Assembly (NCBI RefSeq): GCF_012027555.1
Contig: NZ_SNUQ01000001.1
Location: 372,001-436,000 of the forward strand
Direction of reading: 5' to 3'
Source: Thermococcus sp. CX2
GTDB taxonomy: Archaea; Methanobacteriota_B; Thermococci; Thermococcales; Thermococcaceae
DNA: 64,000 nucleotides
Shown: positions 1-9,714 of the stretch, piece after piece
Layout: the number at the start of each line of letters is the position of its first letter
Numbering within the stretch: the stretch's first letter is position 1
Notes under the pieces: model-generated
The model's input: the letters and a program-made list of their open reading frames with translations, nothing else
Database searches by the model: none
Told to the model about the DNA's origin: nothing
Program-made: the position numbers and the translations under genes

Positions 1-774
1 AGGACGAGGATAAGCTTTGAGGTTGGAATCTACCAGCTCGGTGGTTACGGCCTCTACCTCAACGCCAATGATTTGCAACTCAGGCGCGGTGAGACGATAG
101 CCGATACCGCCCGCGTTCTGAGCAGGTACGTCGACGGAATAATGGCCCGTGTTTTCGACCACCAGGACGTCGTCGACCTCGCCAAGTACGCGGATGTTCC
201 AGTCATAAACGGTCTCTCCGACTTCAGCCACCCCTGCCAGGCTCTGGCCGATTACCAGACCATTCTCGAGAAGAAAGGCCGCATAGCGGGCCTCAAGATT
301 GTCTACGTCGGCGATGGTAACAACGTGGCCCACTCTCTCATGATAGCCGGAACCAAGCTTGGCGCTCACGTCGTCGTTGCAACTCCAGAGGGCTACGAGC
401 CAGACGAGAGGGTCATCAAGTGGGCCGAGCAGAACGCGGCCGAGAGCGGTGGCTCCTTTGAGCTCCTCCACGACCCGGTCAAGGCCGTCAAGGATGCCGA
501 CGTCATCTACACCGACGTCTGGGCCAGCATGGGCCAGGAGGCTGAGGCAGAGGAGAGAAGAAAGATATTCAAGCCCTTCCAGGTCAACAAGGACCTCGTC
601 AAGCACGCCAAGCCGGATTACATATTCATGCACTGCCTCCCGGCCCACAGAGGAGAGGAAGTCACCGACGACGTCATCGACAGCCCCAACAGCGTCGTCT
701 TCGACCAGGCCGAGAATCGCTTACACGCCCAGAAGGCGGCGATGGCCCTGGTTATGGGCGGGATTAAGGTGTGA
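1..774 (+). CDS. argF: Ornithine carbamoyltransferase, 3' part (N-terminus outside window)
   Basis: Transfers a carbamoyl group from carbamoyl phosphate to ornithine to make citrulline, in the cytoplasm. The reading frame is already open at base 1 and starts with RTRISFE, the end of the STRTR carbamoyl-phosphate site, so roughly the first 55-60 residues are missing. Further on are the HPCQALADY motif (bases about 229-255) and HCLPAHRGEE near the C-terminus, which holds the HCLP ornithine-binding loop typical of OTCases. The gene ends with TGA and is followed by a T-rich stretch. An internal ATG at base 73 is not the start, because conserved sequence lies upstream of it. The assignment is firm; only the missing 5' end is uncertain. 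Confidence 0.95.
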   Translation, partial: RTRISFEVGIYQLGGYGLYLNANDLQLRRGETIADTARVLSRYVDGIMARVFDHQDVVDLAKYADVPVINGLSDFSHPCQALADYQTILEKKGRIAGLKIVYVGDGNNVAHSLMIAGTKLGAHVVVATPEGYEPDERVIKWAEQNAAESGGSFELLHDPVKAVKDADVIYTDVWASMGQEAEAEERRKIFKPFQVNKDLVKHAKPDYIFMHCLPAHRGEEVTDDVIDSPNSVVFDQAENRLHAQKAAMALVMGGIKV

Positions 775-775
775 C

Positions 776-786
776 CCCTATTTTTG
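776..786 (+). terminator. Probable oligo-T terminator after argF
   Basis: A short T run (CTATTTTT) directly follows the argF stop. Archaeal RNA polymerase terminates at oligo-T tracts without needing a hairpin, and the next gene has its own TATA box. Confidence 0.4.
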
Positions 787-814
787 ACCATTTCTTCCTT
801 TGTTTCTAGGGGTT

Positions 815-827
815 AAGGTTTAAAATC
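815..827 (+). promoter_or_regulatory. BRE/TATA promoter, NSUN methyltransferase gene
   Basis: AAGGTTTAAAATC is centred about 25 bp before the ATG at 846. No Shine-Dalgarno sequence precedes that ATG, so a leaderless transcript is expected. Confidence 0.55.
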
Positions 828-845
828 CCCATTCCAACTTTAGTT

Positions 846-1775
846 ATGCTCCAGAAACTCTTCAGCCTCGGCTACTCGAAGACCTTCGCGGAGCGCTATT
901 ACGAGCTCTGGGGCGAGAGAGCTCTGGCAATAGCTGAGGCCATGGAAAAGCCCCTGCCGAGGTGCTTTAGGGTTAACACGCTCCGCATTGAAGTGTCCCA
1001 GCTCACCAAGCTGCTCAACAAGAAGGGCTTCCAGTTCAGGCGAGTGCCCTGGGCGAGGGAAGGCTTCTGCCTAACGAGGGAGCCATTCTCGATAACTTCA
1101 ACGCCCGAATACCTGAGCGGGCTGCTCTACATCCAAGAGGCCTCGTCAATGTATCCTCCTGTTGCTCTGGAGCCACAGCCAGGGGATGTCATAGCTGACA
1201 TGGCGGCCGCTCCCGGAGGAAAGACCTCCTACATGGCCCAACTCATGAAAAACGAAGGCATCATCTACGCCTTTGACGTCGGCGAGGAACGCCTGAAGGA
1301 GACCCGCCTGAACCTCTCACGCTTGGGCGTTACCAACACGGTTCTAATCCACAAGTCCTCGCTCCACATGGGGGAGCTTGGGGTAGAGTTCGACAAGATC
1401 CTCCTTGATGCTCCCTGCACTGGCTCGGGGACGATACACAAGAACCCAGAGCGAAAGGCCAACCGCACGATGGAGGATGTGAAGTTCTGCCAGGGACTGC
1501 AGATGAAGATGCTGGAGGTGGCCTTGGAGAACCTAAAGCCTGGGGGAATTCTGGTCTATTCTACCTGCTCCCTTGAGCCCGAGGAGAACGAGTTCGTGAT
1601 CCAGTGGGTCCTTGACAACTTTGACGTCGAGCTTCTGCCCCTCAGATACGGGGAGCCGGCTTTAACCGCTCCCTTCGGCGTCGAGCTGAGTGATGAGATA
1701 AGAAACGCGAGGCGTTTCTATCCGGATAGACACGGAACGAGCGGCTTCTTTGTGGCCAAAATTAGAAAGCTCTGA
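846..1775 (+). CDS. NOL1/NOP2/NSUN-family RNA cytosine-5 methyltransferase
   Basis: SAM-dependent enzyme predicted to methylate cytosine C5 in tRNA or rRNA. The 309-residue protein has a short N-terminal RNA-binding region, an SAM-binding loop (DMAAAPGGKTSYMAQ, about residue 118), DAPCTGSGT with Cys191, and STCSLEPEENE with Cys241. These are the two cysteines of the NSUN mechanism: one attacks C6 of the base and the other helps product release. The protein is as long as other archaeal NSUN proteins and lacks an added PUA domain. It is a single gene with its own promoter. Whether the target is tRNA or rRNA cannot be read from sequence. Confidence 0.9.
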   Translation: MLQKLFSLGYSKTFAERYYELWGERALAIAEAMEKPLPRCFRVNTLRIEVSQLTKLLNKKGFQFRRVPWAREGFCLTREPFSITSTPEYLSGLLYIQEASSMYPPVALEPQPGDVIADMAAAPGGKTSYMAQLMKNEGIIYAFDVGEERLKETRLNLSRLGVTNTVLIHKSSLHMGELGVEFDKILLDAPCTGSGTIHKNPERKANRTMEDVKFCQGLQMKMLEVALENLKPGGILVYSTCSLEPEENEFVIQWVLDNFDVELLPLRYGEPALTAPFGVELSDEIRNARRFYPDRHGTSGFFVAKIRKL

Positions 1776-1781
1776 GGAAAG

Positions 1782-1790
1782 TTTTTATCT
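1782..1790 (+). promoter_or_regulatory. TATA box of the DUF257-like gene pair
   Basis: TTTTTATCT lies about 25 bp before a predicted start site near 1811. The ribosome-binding site GGGGAGGGG (about 1812-1820) and the ATG at 1827 follow. Confidence 0.45.
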
Positions 1791-1826
1791 GGCAGATCCC
1801 AAGATAAAGTCGGGGAGGGGTTACCG

Positions 1827-2456
1827 ATGGAATTGGGAATCGACCAGTTTCTGGAAACCCTTACTCTAGGAGACATGGTTCTAATTAGGTATCTCCTAAC
1901 CGACCATCCCGAGCTCTTGTTTTACAGTGCCGTCAAGCATGTCCTTGACGAGGGAGTGAACGTGATTATTGTAGACGCGTTCAGCACGTTCCACGTTTTC
2001 ACGACAATGCTCAAATTCAGCGGCAGAGACGTCACTTTCCTGAAGAATTTACCAACTGTAAGGATTGGAGGCCTCGTCCAAGAAGGAAAGGTCGTAGCGA
2101 CTATCAACCCATTTAATGATGTGTCCATCTTTGCTCAGGAGTTGTCCAGGAAAATAAAAGATATCGCAACGCCAGGAACCATGATTTTCTTCCTTGGAGC
2201 CGGAAAACTCCTCTCAATCTGGGAGAACAACCCCTATGACCTGAGCAGGTTCTTCATTGAGATTATTATGAAAACCCGCATTACAAAGGAATTCCGCAGC
2301 GTTGTCTTCGCCAACGCCGGAGTACTGAAGCCTGAGACTTTCGAGAAGTTGGAGTTCTACATTCCAATCATCGTTGAGCTCAAGGATGGAGGAAAGAAGG
2401 CCGAGATTCTCAAGCATGTCCACCCAAGGTTCGTTGGTTTGGGGGTGGTTCCATGA
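1827..2456 (+). CDS. DUF257-like protein (RecA-like without a P-loop)
   Basis: Protein of 209 residues, function unknown. It resembles the DUF257 family, which I know mainly from Pyrococcus and Thermococcus. The layout is that of KaiC/RecA-like folds: a strand (LGDMVLIRYLL), a helix, GVNVIIVDAFSTF, then alternating strands and helices. The usual GxxGxGKT ATP loop is absent; DHPELLFY sits in its place, so nucleotide binding is doubtful. The start is set by a strong ribosome-binding site (GGGGAGGGG). The stop overlaps the start of a second, similar gene by four bases, so the two are almost certainly co-translated and may form a heteromer (inference). There are no membrane segments. Confidence 0.75.
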   Translation: MELGIDQFLETLTLGDMVLIRYLLTDHPELLFYSAVKHVLDEGVNVIIVDAFSTFHVFTTMLKFSGRDVTFLKNLPTVRIGGLVQEGKVVATINPFNDVSIFAQELSRKIKDIATPGTMIFFLGAGKLLSIWENNPYDLSRFFIEIIMKTRITKEFRSVVFANAGVLKPETFEKLEFYIPIIVELKDGGKKAEILKHVHPRFVGLGVVP

Positions 2457-3124
2457 AAGATTTCAGAGACTTCGTGAGGTCGTTCAAACTGGGGGAAACA
2501 GTAACCGTCGAGCTATCATCGCGTTCTCCCCTTCATCTTGTCTTTTATGGGGCTCTTAAGTCAGCGCGGGAGAGGGGTATGAACGTCCTGGTTCTGGACG
2601 GCTTTGACAGACTGGCCATCGTTGTCCAGGATCTCAAGAGTGTCGGCATTGACATTGACCTGGACAAGTTAGACGTCATAAAGGGTGGGGGGAGGATACG
2701 GATAGGGAATCTGATAGCACACATTGACGTGTCTCACGACGAGAGGGTTTACATTAGAAAGTACCAGGACACATTCTACAGATACCTTAACTCCCATCCG
2801 GAAACCGTGCTGCTTGTCCTTGGCTTGGAGGAGCTCATCGTGAAGAGTAGCACAGGGAGCAGGGATGAGATGTTTTTTATGGATCTGCTTAGATCCTTCC
2901 TCAACGTCCCACAGAGAATCGCGGTTTACTTCATCAACCCCAGTCTAATCAGCGAGCGTGCCAGGGCTCAGCTGGAGGAACTCTCCACAAGGGTCGTCTC
3001 GGTGGAGTGTTCCAAGGGCTTGCTGATAAGAATCAAGAAGAGCATAAATCCAGAAGAACAAGGAGCCGAGATACTCGTGCCCATGGACTACGTTACCGAG
3101 ACAGCATCTTATCAAGGTCCTTAA
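2453..3124 (+). CDS. DUF257-like protein, paralogue of the preceding gene
   Basis: Protein of 223 residues, function unknown. It shares the architecture of its upstream neighbour: FKLGETVTVEL, a helix with LHLVFYGALKSARERG, MNVLVLDGFDRL, and a second half rich in strands. It too lacks a Walker A loop. The ATGA overlap with the previous stop indicates translational coupling. Its last 32 bases overlap the end of the convergent minus-strand gene, so mRNA 3' ends from both sides would be complementary there. The tandem arrangement suggests local duplication followed by divergence. Confidence 0.75.
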   Translation: MKDFRDFVRSFKLGETVTVELSSRSPLHLVFYGALKSARERGMNVLVLDGFDRLAIVVQDLKSVGIDIDLDKLDVIKGGGRIRIGNLIAHIDVSHDERVYIRKYQDTFYRYLNSHPETVLLVLGLEELIVKSSTGSRDEMFFMDLLRSFLNVPQRIAVYFINPSLISERARAQLEELSTRVVSVECSKGLLIRIKKSINPEEQGAEILVPMDYVTETASYQGP

Positions 3125-4055
3125 GCCTCTCTCTGACTTCCTCACTAAGCAGAGATTCAAGTTCCTCCCTTGCTTTTTTTGCGAGTTCAAACTTCTCCAA
3201 GCCCTTTGAAACACTTACCCAACTTATCCTTTTGCCTTCAACGAAGACGTCTATGTCGCACAGCCTCTTGTAGCCCACGTACTCGAGACCCTTAAGGAGG
3301 AACTTGACCCTCATCGGGTCTTCCCACGTCAGGAGCTTCAGCTTGTAAACCGGAACGCGCATAAATGGCCTTGGATAGTCCCAGTCCCAGCCCTCGCCGA
3401 CTATGAAACCGAGGTCCAGGTCTTCTATAACCATCATGAGCCTCTCTATGTTTTCGTCGTAGCGCTTATCGGTGTCGTATACCTTTATGATCAGCTCCTT
3501 CCACTCCGGCATCAGCTTCGTGAGGAGTATGGGGGCGTCTGTACTGAGTTCACGATAAACGTCGAGGAAGTCCCTGTGGAGAAGCACGGCCCCCTTTATG
3601 TCCTCCGGCCCGATGGGGCAGTTGAGCTTCTTCTCGGTAACTGCTATTATAGTATCAGCTGCCTCGCCCTCATCGAGGGCCGTCCTTATGTCCATCACTT
3701 CCCCGCCGTACTTCTCGGCGAGAAGCTTAAGCCCCTCCTCGACCCTTGTGGGGATTCGTATCATTATCATGGTGCCCTCGATATGGACCTTCTCAATCGG
3801 CATCCCCTCGTTGATGATCTCGCTCAGCACTACGGGAGCGTGTTTGTTGATCAAGAAGGCCATCTCCGGTGGAATCGTTTCTTTCTCCCACTCGTCAGTG
3901 ACGAAGACTATCGTCTCAAACTCATTGCTTTCGCGTATGGCATCGTTGGCCGGTATCTCATGAACGCCAAAAATCTCCATCAGCTTGGCCTTGACGGTCT
4001 CCACCTCTTTGGTTCTCAAGAACACTATAGATGGCCCAAACCTCAGAACGCGCAT
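3093..4055 (-). CDS. Conserved hypothetical protein, 320 residues
   Basis: I do not recognise this family with confidence. The protein is soluble, mixed alpha/beta and strongly charged, with no signal peptide or membrane segment; it ends in a probable coiled helix rich in Glu, Lys and Arg. A Trp/Asp-rich stretch (VGEGWDWDYPRP) and the conserved-looking WVSVSKGLEKFELAKKA region are landmarks. The start is the ATG at 4055: it overlaps the stop of the phosphoesterase gene as TAATG and is preceded by GGAGGGG, whereas an earlier in-frame ATG at 4070 lies inside that gene without a suitable site. Its coupling to a calcineurin-like phosphoesterase suggests a shared process, which is not identifiable here. 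Confidence 0.7.
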   Translation of the reverse strand: MRVLRFGPSIVFLRTKEVETVKAKLMEIFGVHEIPANDAIRESNEFETIVFVTDEWEKETIPPEMAFLINKHAPVVLSEIINEGMPIEKVHIEGTMIMIRIPTRVEEGLKLLAEKYGGEVMDIRTALDEGEAADTIIAVTEKKLNCPIGPEDIKGAVLLHRDFLDVYRELSTDAPILLTKLMPEWKELIIKVYDTDKRYDENIERLMMVIEDLDLGFIVGEGWDWDYPRPFMRVPVYKLKLLTWEDPMRVKFLLKGLEYVGYKRLCDIDVFVEGKRISWVSVSKGLEKFELAKKAREELESLLSEEVRERLKDLDKMLSR

Positions 4056-4633
4056 TACATACCCCTCCACATCTTGTATCCCCTCTCAAAGTCGGTCCCG
4101 GGGGGATACTTGACCCTATAGGTTCTCCTGCTCGGAAGGAGGACGAAGTTTACCCCAAGAACACCGTTCAGGCCCCTCTCAATGAGCTTGAAGTTGTGGC
4201 CGTAGAGCTTAAAGTCCGCATCGAGATTGACAACGTCTTTCCACGTGTGCCCGAGAGCAAAGCGGGCCCCCTCTATATCCACAACGCTCCCGGGCTCTAT
4301 GAGGTTCTCACCAAAGAACTCCCGCAACATCTCCAAGTCGTCCTCGTTACCAGGAACGATGTATATTCGCGCATTGGAGCCGTCGAACATCCTCGCGAGC
4401 TTTCTCAGGGCTCCCCTGTAGCGACGCCTAAGATGCGGCTTCCTCTCGAGTTTTATATTGTCGGCCAGATCCCCAGTGTGGATTATATAGCCAGGTCCGA
4501 CCTTCTCAATGAGTCCCTCTATGAAGCGGTAGGAGCTCTCTGGAGTATCGCTTATGTGCATGACTTTTATCTCGTCAGAGGAGGCCAATAGCTCCAGGAC
4601 TCTCTTTCTGAACAGGGGCAGTCTAATCTGCAT
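4055..4633 (-). CDS. Calcineurin-like metallophosphoesterase
   Basis: Small (192 residues) binuclear-metal phosphoesterase of the YfcE/MJ0936 kind. Metal-ligand motifs appear in order: HISDTPES, HTGDLADN, PGNEDD, GHTW and YGHN. The first motif has a variant spacing and the last lacks the second His of the usual GHTH, so metal ligation or substrate range may differ from standard members. Known relatives hydrolyse phosphodiesters such as cyclic nucleotides; the natural substrate here is unknown. It is the first gene of a two-gene operon whose downstream start overlaps its stop (TAATG). The ATG lies about 27 bp from a TATA box shared with the divergent dehydrogenase-like gene and has no obvious Shine-Dalgarno site, so a leaderless message is likely. 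Confidence 0.85.
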   Translation of the reverse strand: MQIRLPLFRKRVLELLASSDEIKVMHISDTPESSYRFIEGLIEKVGPGYIIHTGDLADNIKLERKPHLRRRYRGALRKLARMFDGSNARIYIVPGNEDDLEMLREFFGENLIEPGSVVDIEGARFALGHTWKDVVNLDADFKLYGHNFKLIERGLNGVLGVNFVLLPSRRTYRVKYPPGTDFERGYKMWRGM

Positions 4634-4654
4634 TGAATGAAGTAGGAGCAGACC

Positions 4655-4664
4655 TTATATATAT
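4655..4664. promoter_or_regulatory. Symmetric TATA box between divergent genes
   Basis: TTATATATAT is the only good TATA box in the 48 bp between the two divergent starts (4633 minus, 4682 plus). It sits about 25 bp from each, so one TBP site may serve both directions. Confidence 0.5.
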
Positions 4665-4681
4665 CTTCTCTCAAGTTTCTT

Positions 4682-6419
<1,738 letters not shown>

Positions 6420-6443
6420 ATCCAAATAAGAAAACGACACAAT

Positions 6444-6453
6444 GTTTTTATAT
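6444..6453 (+). promoter_or_regulatory. TATA box of the membrane transporter-like gene
   Basis: GTTTTTATAT lies about 57 bp before the ATG at 6506, leaving a leader of about 30 bases that carries the ribosome-binding site GGGGGTG (6491-6497). Confidence 0.45.
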
Positions 6454-6505
6454 TTCTTTCCTCTTAGCTCATTCTTAGAAACAGCCTCTGTGGGGGTGTA
6501 TCTCA

Positions 6506-7885
6506 ATGAGAAAAATAAGCGTCCTTATGGCGTTCCTAATAACCGGGTACATTCTTGGAATCTGGAACTTCCTGGTTCTACCGAAGTATTACATAACCTT
6601 CGGACTGAAGGGCTTTTTGGTTTCGCTGATTCCAATGCTGATAGCCCTGTTCCTGATCTACAGTGAAGCTGAGAGCACTAAAAGGACAAGGTATCTAATC
6701 TATGAGCTGTTCTTTAAGATAGCGAGGACACCCGCCCTGATATTCACCCTGATAATGTTTCTGCTGATAATGCTCGGTGTAACAACATACTACACTTCCT
6801 ACAGCCTCATATACATCTTCGGACTTGAAGCGAGCTACGTTCCCATCTTAGGGGTTGTAACGGTTCTAATCTCCGCAGTGCTTTTACTCATGGCCAAGGG
6901 CAGGACCCTTGAGTTCATCTCTGTTATATCCATACTCTTCGTGCTCTTCGCCATAATATCAGCCGTTCTTATTAGGAACCAGGCCCTGAGCGCTGTTACC
7001 ACCCCACAGGCTGTTCAGTACATGGAGAGAGCAGTTTCATCAATAACCTCCTTTGGCCAACCCTTGACGTTCAAAGGAGTTCTCTACATGCTCGTTTCGG
7101 TTCTCATCTCCTTCGGCCTTGGCGCGGGAGTTTACTACGTGGTGGGCAGCTTTACCCCCGAGGAGCTTGACCTGAGGAAGGTTCTGGGCATAGTGTTCAT
7201 ACTCCAGATAGTCCTCAGTTTTGCCGCAGCATTCACCGTTGCTTACTCCCTCGGCGCGGCCTATCAGGGATTCGATAGGAGCTTCCACAATCCCAATATC
7301 CCACCAGAGGAGTCCATGAAGCTCTTCCTCAAGTTCACAGACCTCAAGGAGTATGCCACCGACAGCACCAAGAGCCCGATAGACTCGATTGAGGTCTTCT
7401 ACTCGATCCCCGAGGTTCTCAAGGGCAACATAGCAAATGCTGACAGGTTAATCTACCTGCTCATGCTTTCACTGTACTTCGCAGGCCTAACAACCATCAT
7501 AATCCTTATCGAGATGGGCAGCCAGATACTTTCAGAGGTCATGCAGCTCGACAGGAGCGGGAGCCTTGCCATTGTTTCCGTAATTGGCATGATAATAGCC
7601 GGCCTCATGATGGTCAGTGATATCAGAATGATGTTCGTAGTTGTGCCCTTCAGTGTTGGTGCCCTCATAGCTGCAGCAGAGGCTTATCCACTCCTGTCCT
7701 CCGAGTTAGCCCACAACAAAGGAGCCGTGGAGGCAGTGATACTCCTGCTATTACTGGGTGGTCTGGTGACCCTCTACTACACCTTCAGGGCACCTTTGAC
7801 CACGGTGAAGATAGGCGCACTGCTCGGCCTCGTGCTCTTTGTGCCGATGCTTATGAACGGCATGCTGATAAAAGGCAGGCGTTGA
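6506..7885 (+). CDS. Multi-pass membrane protein, possible sodium symporter (LeuT-like)
   Basis: Protein of 459 residues with about 11-12 hydrophobic segments, in the cytoplasmic membrane. The start, ITGYILGIWNFLVLPKYY followed by GLKGFLVSLIPMLIAL, resembles the first two helices of neurotransmitter:sodium symporters (G-G-N-x-W-x-F-P-x-x pattern), though several usual glycines are replaced. A large extracytoplasmic or cytoplasmic loop (about residues 255-310) is hydrophilic. The substrate cannot be predicted. The ATG follows a GGGGGTG site. It stands alone between Nep1 and aIF5A with its own promoter. Family placement rests on the N-terminal pattern and helix count only, so it could be another LeuT-fold transporter. 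Confidence 0.6.
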   Translation: MRKISVLMAFLITGYILGIWNFLVLPKYYITFGLKGFLVSLIPMLIALFLIYSEAESTKRTRYLIYELFFKIARTPALIFTLIMFLLIMLGVTTYYTSYSLIYIFGLEASYVPILGVVTVLISAVLLLMAKGRTLEFISVISILFVLFAIISAVLIRNQALSAVTTPQAVQYMERAVSSITSFGQPLTFKGVLYMLVSVLISFGLGAGVYYVVGSFTPEELDLRKVLGIVFILQIVLSFAAAFTVAYSLGAAYQGFDRSFHNPNIPPEESMKLFLKFTDLKEYATDSTKSPIDSIEVFYSIPEVLKGNIANADRLIYLLMLSLYFAGLTTIIILIEMGSQILSEVMQLDRSGSLAIVSVIGMIIAGLMMVSDIRMMFVVVPFSVGALIAAAEAYPLLSSELAHNKGAVEAVILLLLLGGLVTLYYTFRAPLTTVKIGALLGLVLFVPMLMNGMLIKGRR

Positions 7886-7914
7886 GGTTTCTCCGTTTTC
7901 TTTCCTATTCAAAA

Positions 7915-7925
7915 ATTTTTTAAAG
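7915..7925 (+). promoter_or_regulatory. TATA box of the aIF5A gene
   Basis: ATTTTTTAAAG with an A-rich upstream element precedes a leader of about 25 bases containing GGAGGTC (7955-7961). Confidence 0.5.
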
Positions 7926-7968
7926 TCCCTTCCTAATCCCCTTTAGAACGCTTATGGAGGTCTGAAAA

Positions 7969-8379
7969 ATGGGAGACAAGACTAAGGTTCAGGTTAGCAA
8001 GCTCAAGCCTGGAAGGTACATCCTCATCGACGGTGAGCCCTGCAGAATAGCGAACATAACCGTTTCCTCCCCAGGTAAGCACGGCTCCGCCAAGGCGAGG
8101 ATTGAGGCCGTTGGCATCTTCGACGGCAAGGTCAGGAGCATCGTCAAGCCCACCAGCGCAGAGGTTGACGTTCCGATAATCGACAAGAGGACCGCCCAGA
8201 TCATCGCCATGACCCCAGACACCGTCCAGATCATGGACATGGAGACCTACGAGCTCTACGATGTCCCAATAGAGACCGGCGTCGCTGACGAGGTCAAGGA
8301 CCAGCTCAAGGAGGGCATCAACGTCGAGTACTGGGAGACCCTGGGCAGGATCAAGATAATGAAGCTAAAGGGCGAGTGA
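7969..8379 (+). CDS. eif5A: Translation factor aIF5A (hypusine-containing)
   Basis: Archaeal homologue of eIF5A/EF-P, which relieves stalled ribosomes and helps peptide bond formation. The protein has 136 residues: an N-terminal SH3-like domain (about 1-70) carrying the modification loop [10 protein letters not shown], with Lys37 as the residue converted to hypusine or deoxyhypusine, and a C-terminal OB-fold (about 75-136). All loop residues needed for modification are present. A good Shine-Dalgarno site and TATA box precede it, and a T-rich terminator follows. The next gene encodes agmatinase, which feeds the polyamine pool used for the modification. Confidence 0.96.
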   Translation: MGDKTKVQVSKLKPGRYILIDGEPCRIANITVSSPGKHGSAKARIEAVGIFDGKVRSIVKPTSAEVDVPIIDKRTAQIIAMTPDTVQIMDMETYELYDVPIETGVADEVKDQLKEGINVEYWETLGRIKIMKLKGE

Positions 8380-8390
8380 TTTTTTCTTTC
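8380..8390 (+). terminator. Oligo-T terminator after aIF5A
   Basis: A run of six T then CTTTC immediately after the TGA. Agmatinase has its own TATA box just downstream. Confidence 0.5.
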
Positions 8391-8412
8391 GCCCCTACTT
8401 CCCTTCTGCGCA

Positions 8413-8423
8413 ACCTTTTAAAC
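8413..8423 (+). promoter_or_regulatory. TATA box of the agmatinase gene
   Basis: ACCTTTTAAAC lies about 37 bp before the GTG at 8455, leaving a very short leader with GGAGGTGA (8442-8449). Confidence 0.5.
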
Positions 8424-8454
8424 GGGTCGCTCAATTTTCTCCGGAGGTGAGACC

Positions 8455-9318
8455 GTGGAATTCCTCTACACCTACGACACCCTCAAACTCGAGTTTCCCC
8501 TCGTCGAGCCGGAAAATGCCAAGTTCGTAATTCTTGGAGTCCCCTTCGACGGAACAACCTCCTACAAGCCTGGAACCAGATTCGGTCCAACGCTCATCAG
8601 GCAGGCAACGCTCAACCTCGAGAGCTACATTCTAGACTACGGCATGGATATAGCCGAGCTCCCCATAGCGGATATTGGAGACATAGCGGTCATTGCCGGT
8701 GATGCCAAGGGCACGGCGGAAAGGGTGAGAGAAACCATCGAAGAGCTAAAGAGGACAAACCCCGACGCAATACCAATAACCCTCGGCGGCGAGCACTCGA
8801 TAACCCTCGGTCCGGTCGAGGCCCTCAAGCCTGCCAGCTACGTCGTGTTCGATGCACATCTCGACCTCCGTGACCAGTATGAGAACAACCCCTACAACCA
8901 CGCGTGTGTGGCGAGAAGGATTTCCGAGCTCGGGATTAGGGAGGCCATCTTCGGGGTGAGGAGCGGAACGAGGGAAGAGGTGGAATACGCCGAGGAGAAA
9001 GGCATCGCCTGGGTTCACGCGAGGGATTACTCCTTCGATGCCTTCGTGGAGCTGGTTAAACCCCTTCCGGAGCCGGTTTACCTCTCGGTGGACATCGACG
9101 TCTTTGACCTCTCGATGGTTCCGAGCACTGGTACGCCCGAGGCTGGTGGCCTGAGGTTCTGGGAGGTTATCGAGGCCCTCGAATGGCTCGTCGAGAACAA
9201 GAAGATAGCCGGCTTCGACATAACCGAGGTTGCAGGGACGGAGCTGGGAGATGTAACTGCCCTCACCGCAGCAAAGCTGCTCTTTTACTTCATCGGAGCA
9301 ATGGGAAGGGATATCTGA
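8455..9318 (+). CDS. speB: Agmatinase / aminopropylagmatine ureohydrolase
   Basis: Arginase-superfamily enzyme that removes urea from agmatine-type substrates in polyamine synthesis. In Thermococcus kodakarensis the homologue is known to act on N1-aminopropylagmatine to give spermidine directly, and the same role is likely here. Manganese-binding motifs are present in order: GGEHS (His), DAHLDLRDQY (Asp, His, Asp), and SVDIDVFDLS (two Asp), followed by PSTGTPEAGG. The length of 287 residues matches the family. Translation starts at GTG 8455, six bases after GGAGGTGA; no upstream ATG in frame has such a site. The 3' end overlaps the remnant of a minus-strand antiporter gene. Confidence 0.92.
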   Translation: MEFLYTYDTLKLEFPLVEPENAKFVILGVPFDGTTSYKPGTRFGPTLIRQATLNLESYILDYGMDIAELPIADIGDIAVIAGDAKGTAERVRETIEELKRTNPDAIPITLGGEHSITLGPVEALKPASYVVFDAHLDLRDQYENNPYNHACVARRISELGIREAIFGVRSGTREEVEYAEEKGIAWVHARDYSFDAFVELVKPLPEPVYLSVDIDVFDLSMVPSTGTPEAGGLRFWEVIEALEWLVENKKIAGFDITEVAGTELGDVTALTAAKLLFYFIGAMGRDI

Positions 9319-9714
9319 TTTCCTTTTTTGAGAACGAGCCAAGCTGCCAACAGTGCCCCAAGATATGCCCGTAACGGTCGTCACGAGATAGCCCGAGGCC
9401 TGGCAAACTCGCCAAGAAGGAAACCACCGAAGGCCAGCGCGAGGGAGAATATAACGACCTCCGGGAAGTTCATTACCCTCGCCCGCTTGAGGATGTTGTA
9501 GCCGACTATTCTAAGTGCCACGCCAATGACTATGGACATCCCATAGGAAGAAGAGCACCGCGGCGGGGTAAAATGCCAACGTAGCTGGCTATGCCCTCGA
9601 GAACCGTGGCACTCGATGCCTCAGGAACGAACAGAGCCACGGCGAAGGAGGTCAAAACTATGCCTAGGAGGCCGTTGAAGATGGACTCCGTGACGATTAC
9701 GGTCTCGGGCGTCT
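9288..9714 (-). pseudogene. Decayed Na+/H+ antiporter (CPA1/NhaP-like) C-terminal remnant
   Basis: The stretch after agmatinase has no intact gene, but the minus strand read in three successive frames gives one plausible membrane protein. Segment 1 (from about 9712) reads ETVIVTESIFNGLLGIVLTS, like the ESxFND helix of CPA1 antiporters, and runs to a stop near 9540. Segment 2 (about 9542-9392) contains NFPEVVIFSLALAFGGFLLG. Segment 3, across two more frame changes, reads LGALLAAWLVLKKGN and ends inside agmatinase near 9288. The N-terminal half is missing and at least three frameshifts are needed, so the gene is dead. Family assignment rests on the ESIFN motif and hydrophobic pattern. Confidence 0.65.

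Noticed and set aside
1685-1700. CTGA next to GTGATGA in the NSUN gene
   Set aside because: No matching outer C and D boxes at guide distance; lies inside a conserved coding sequence.
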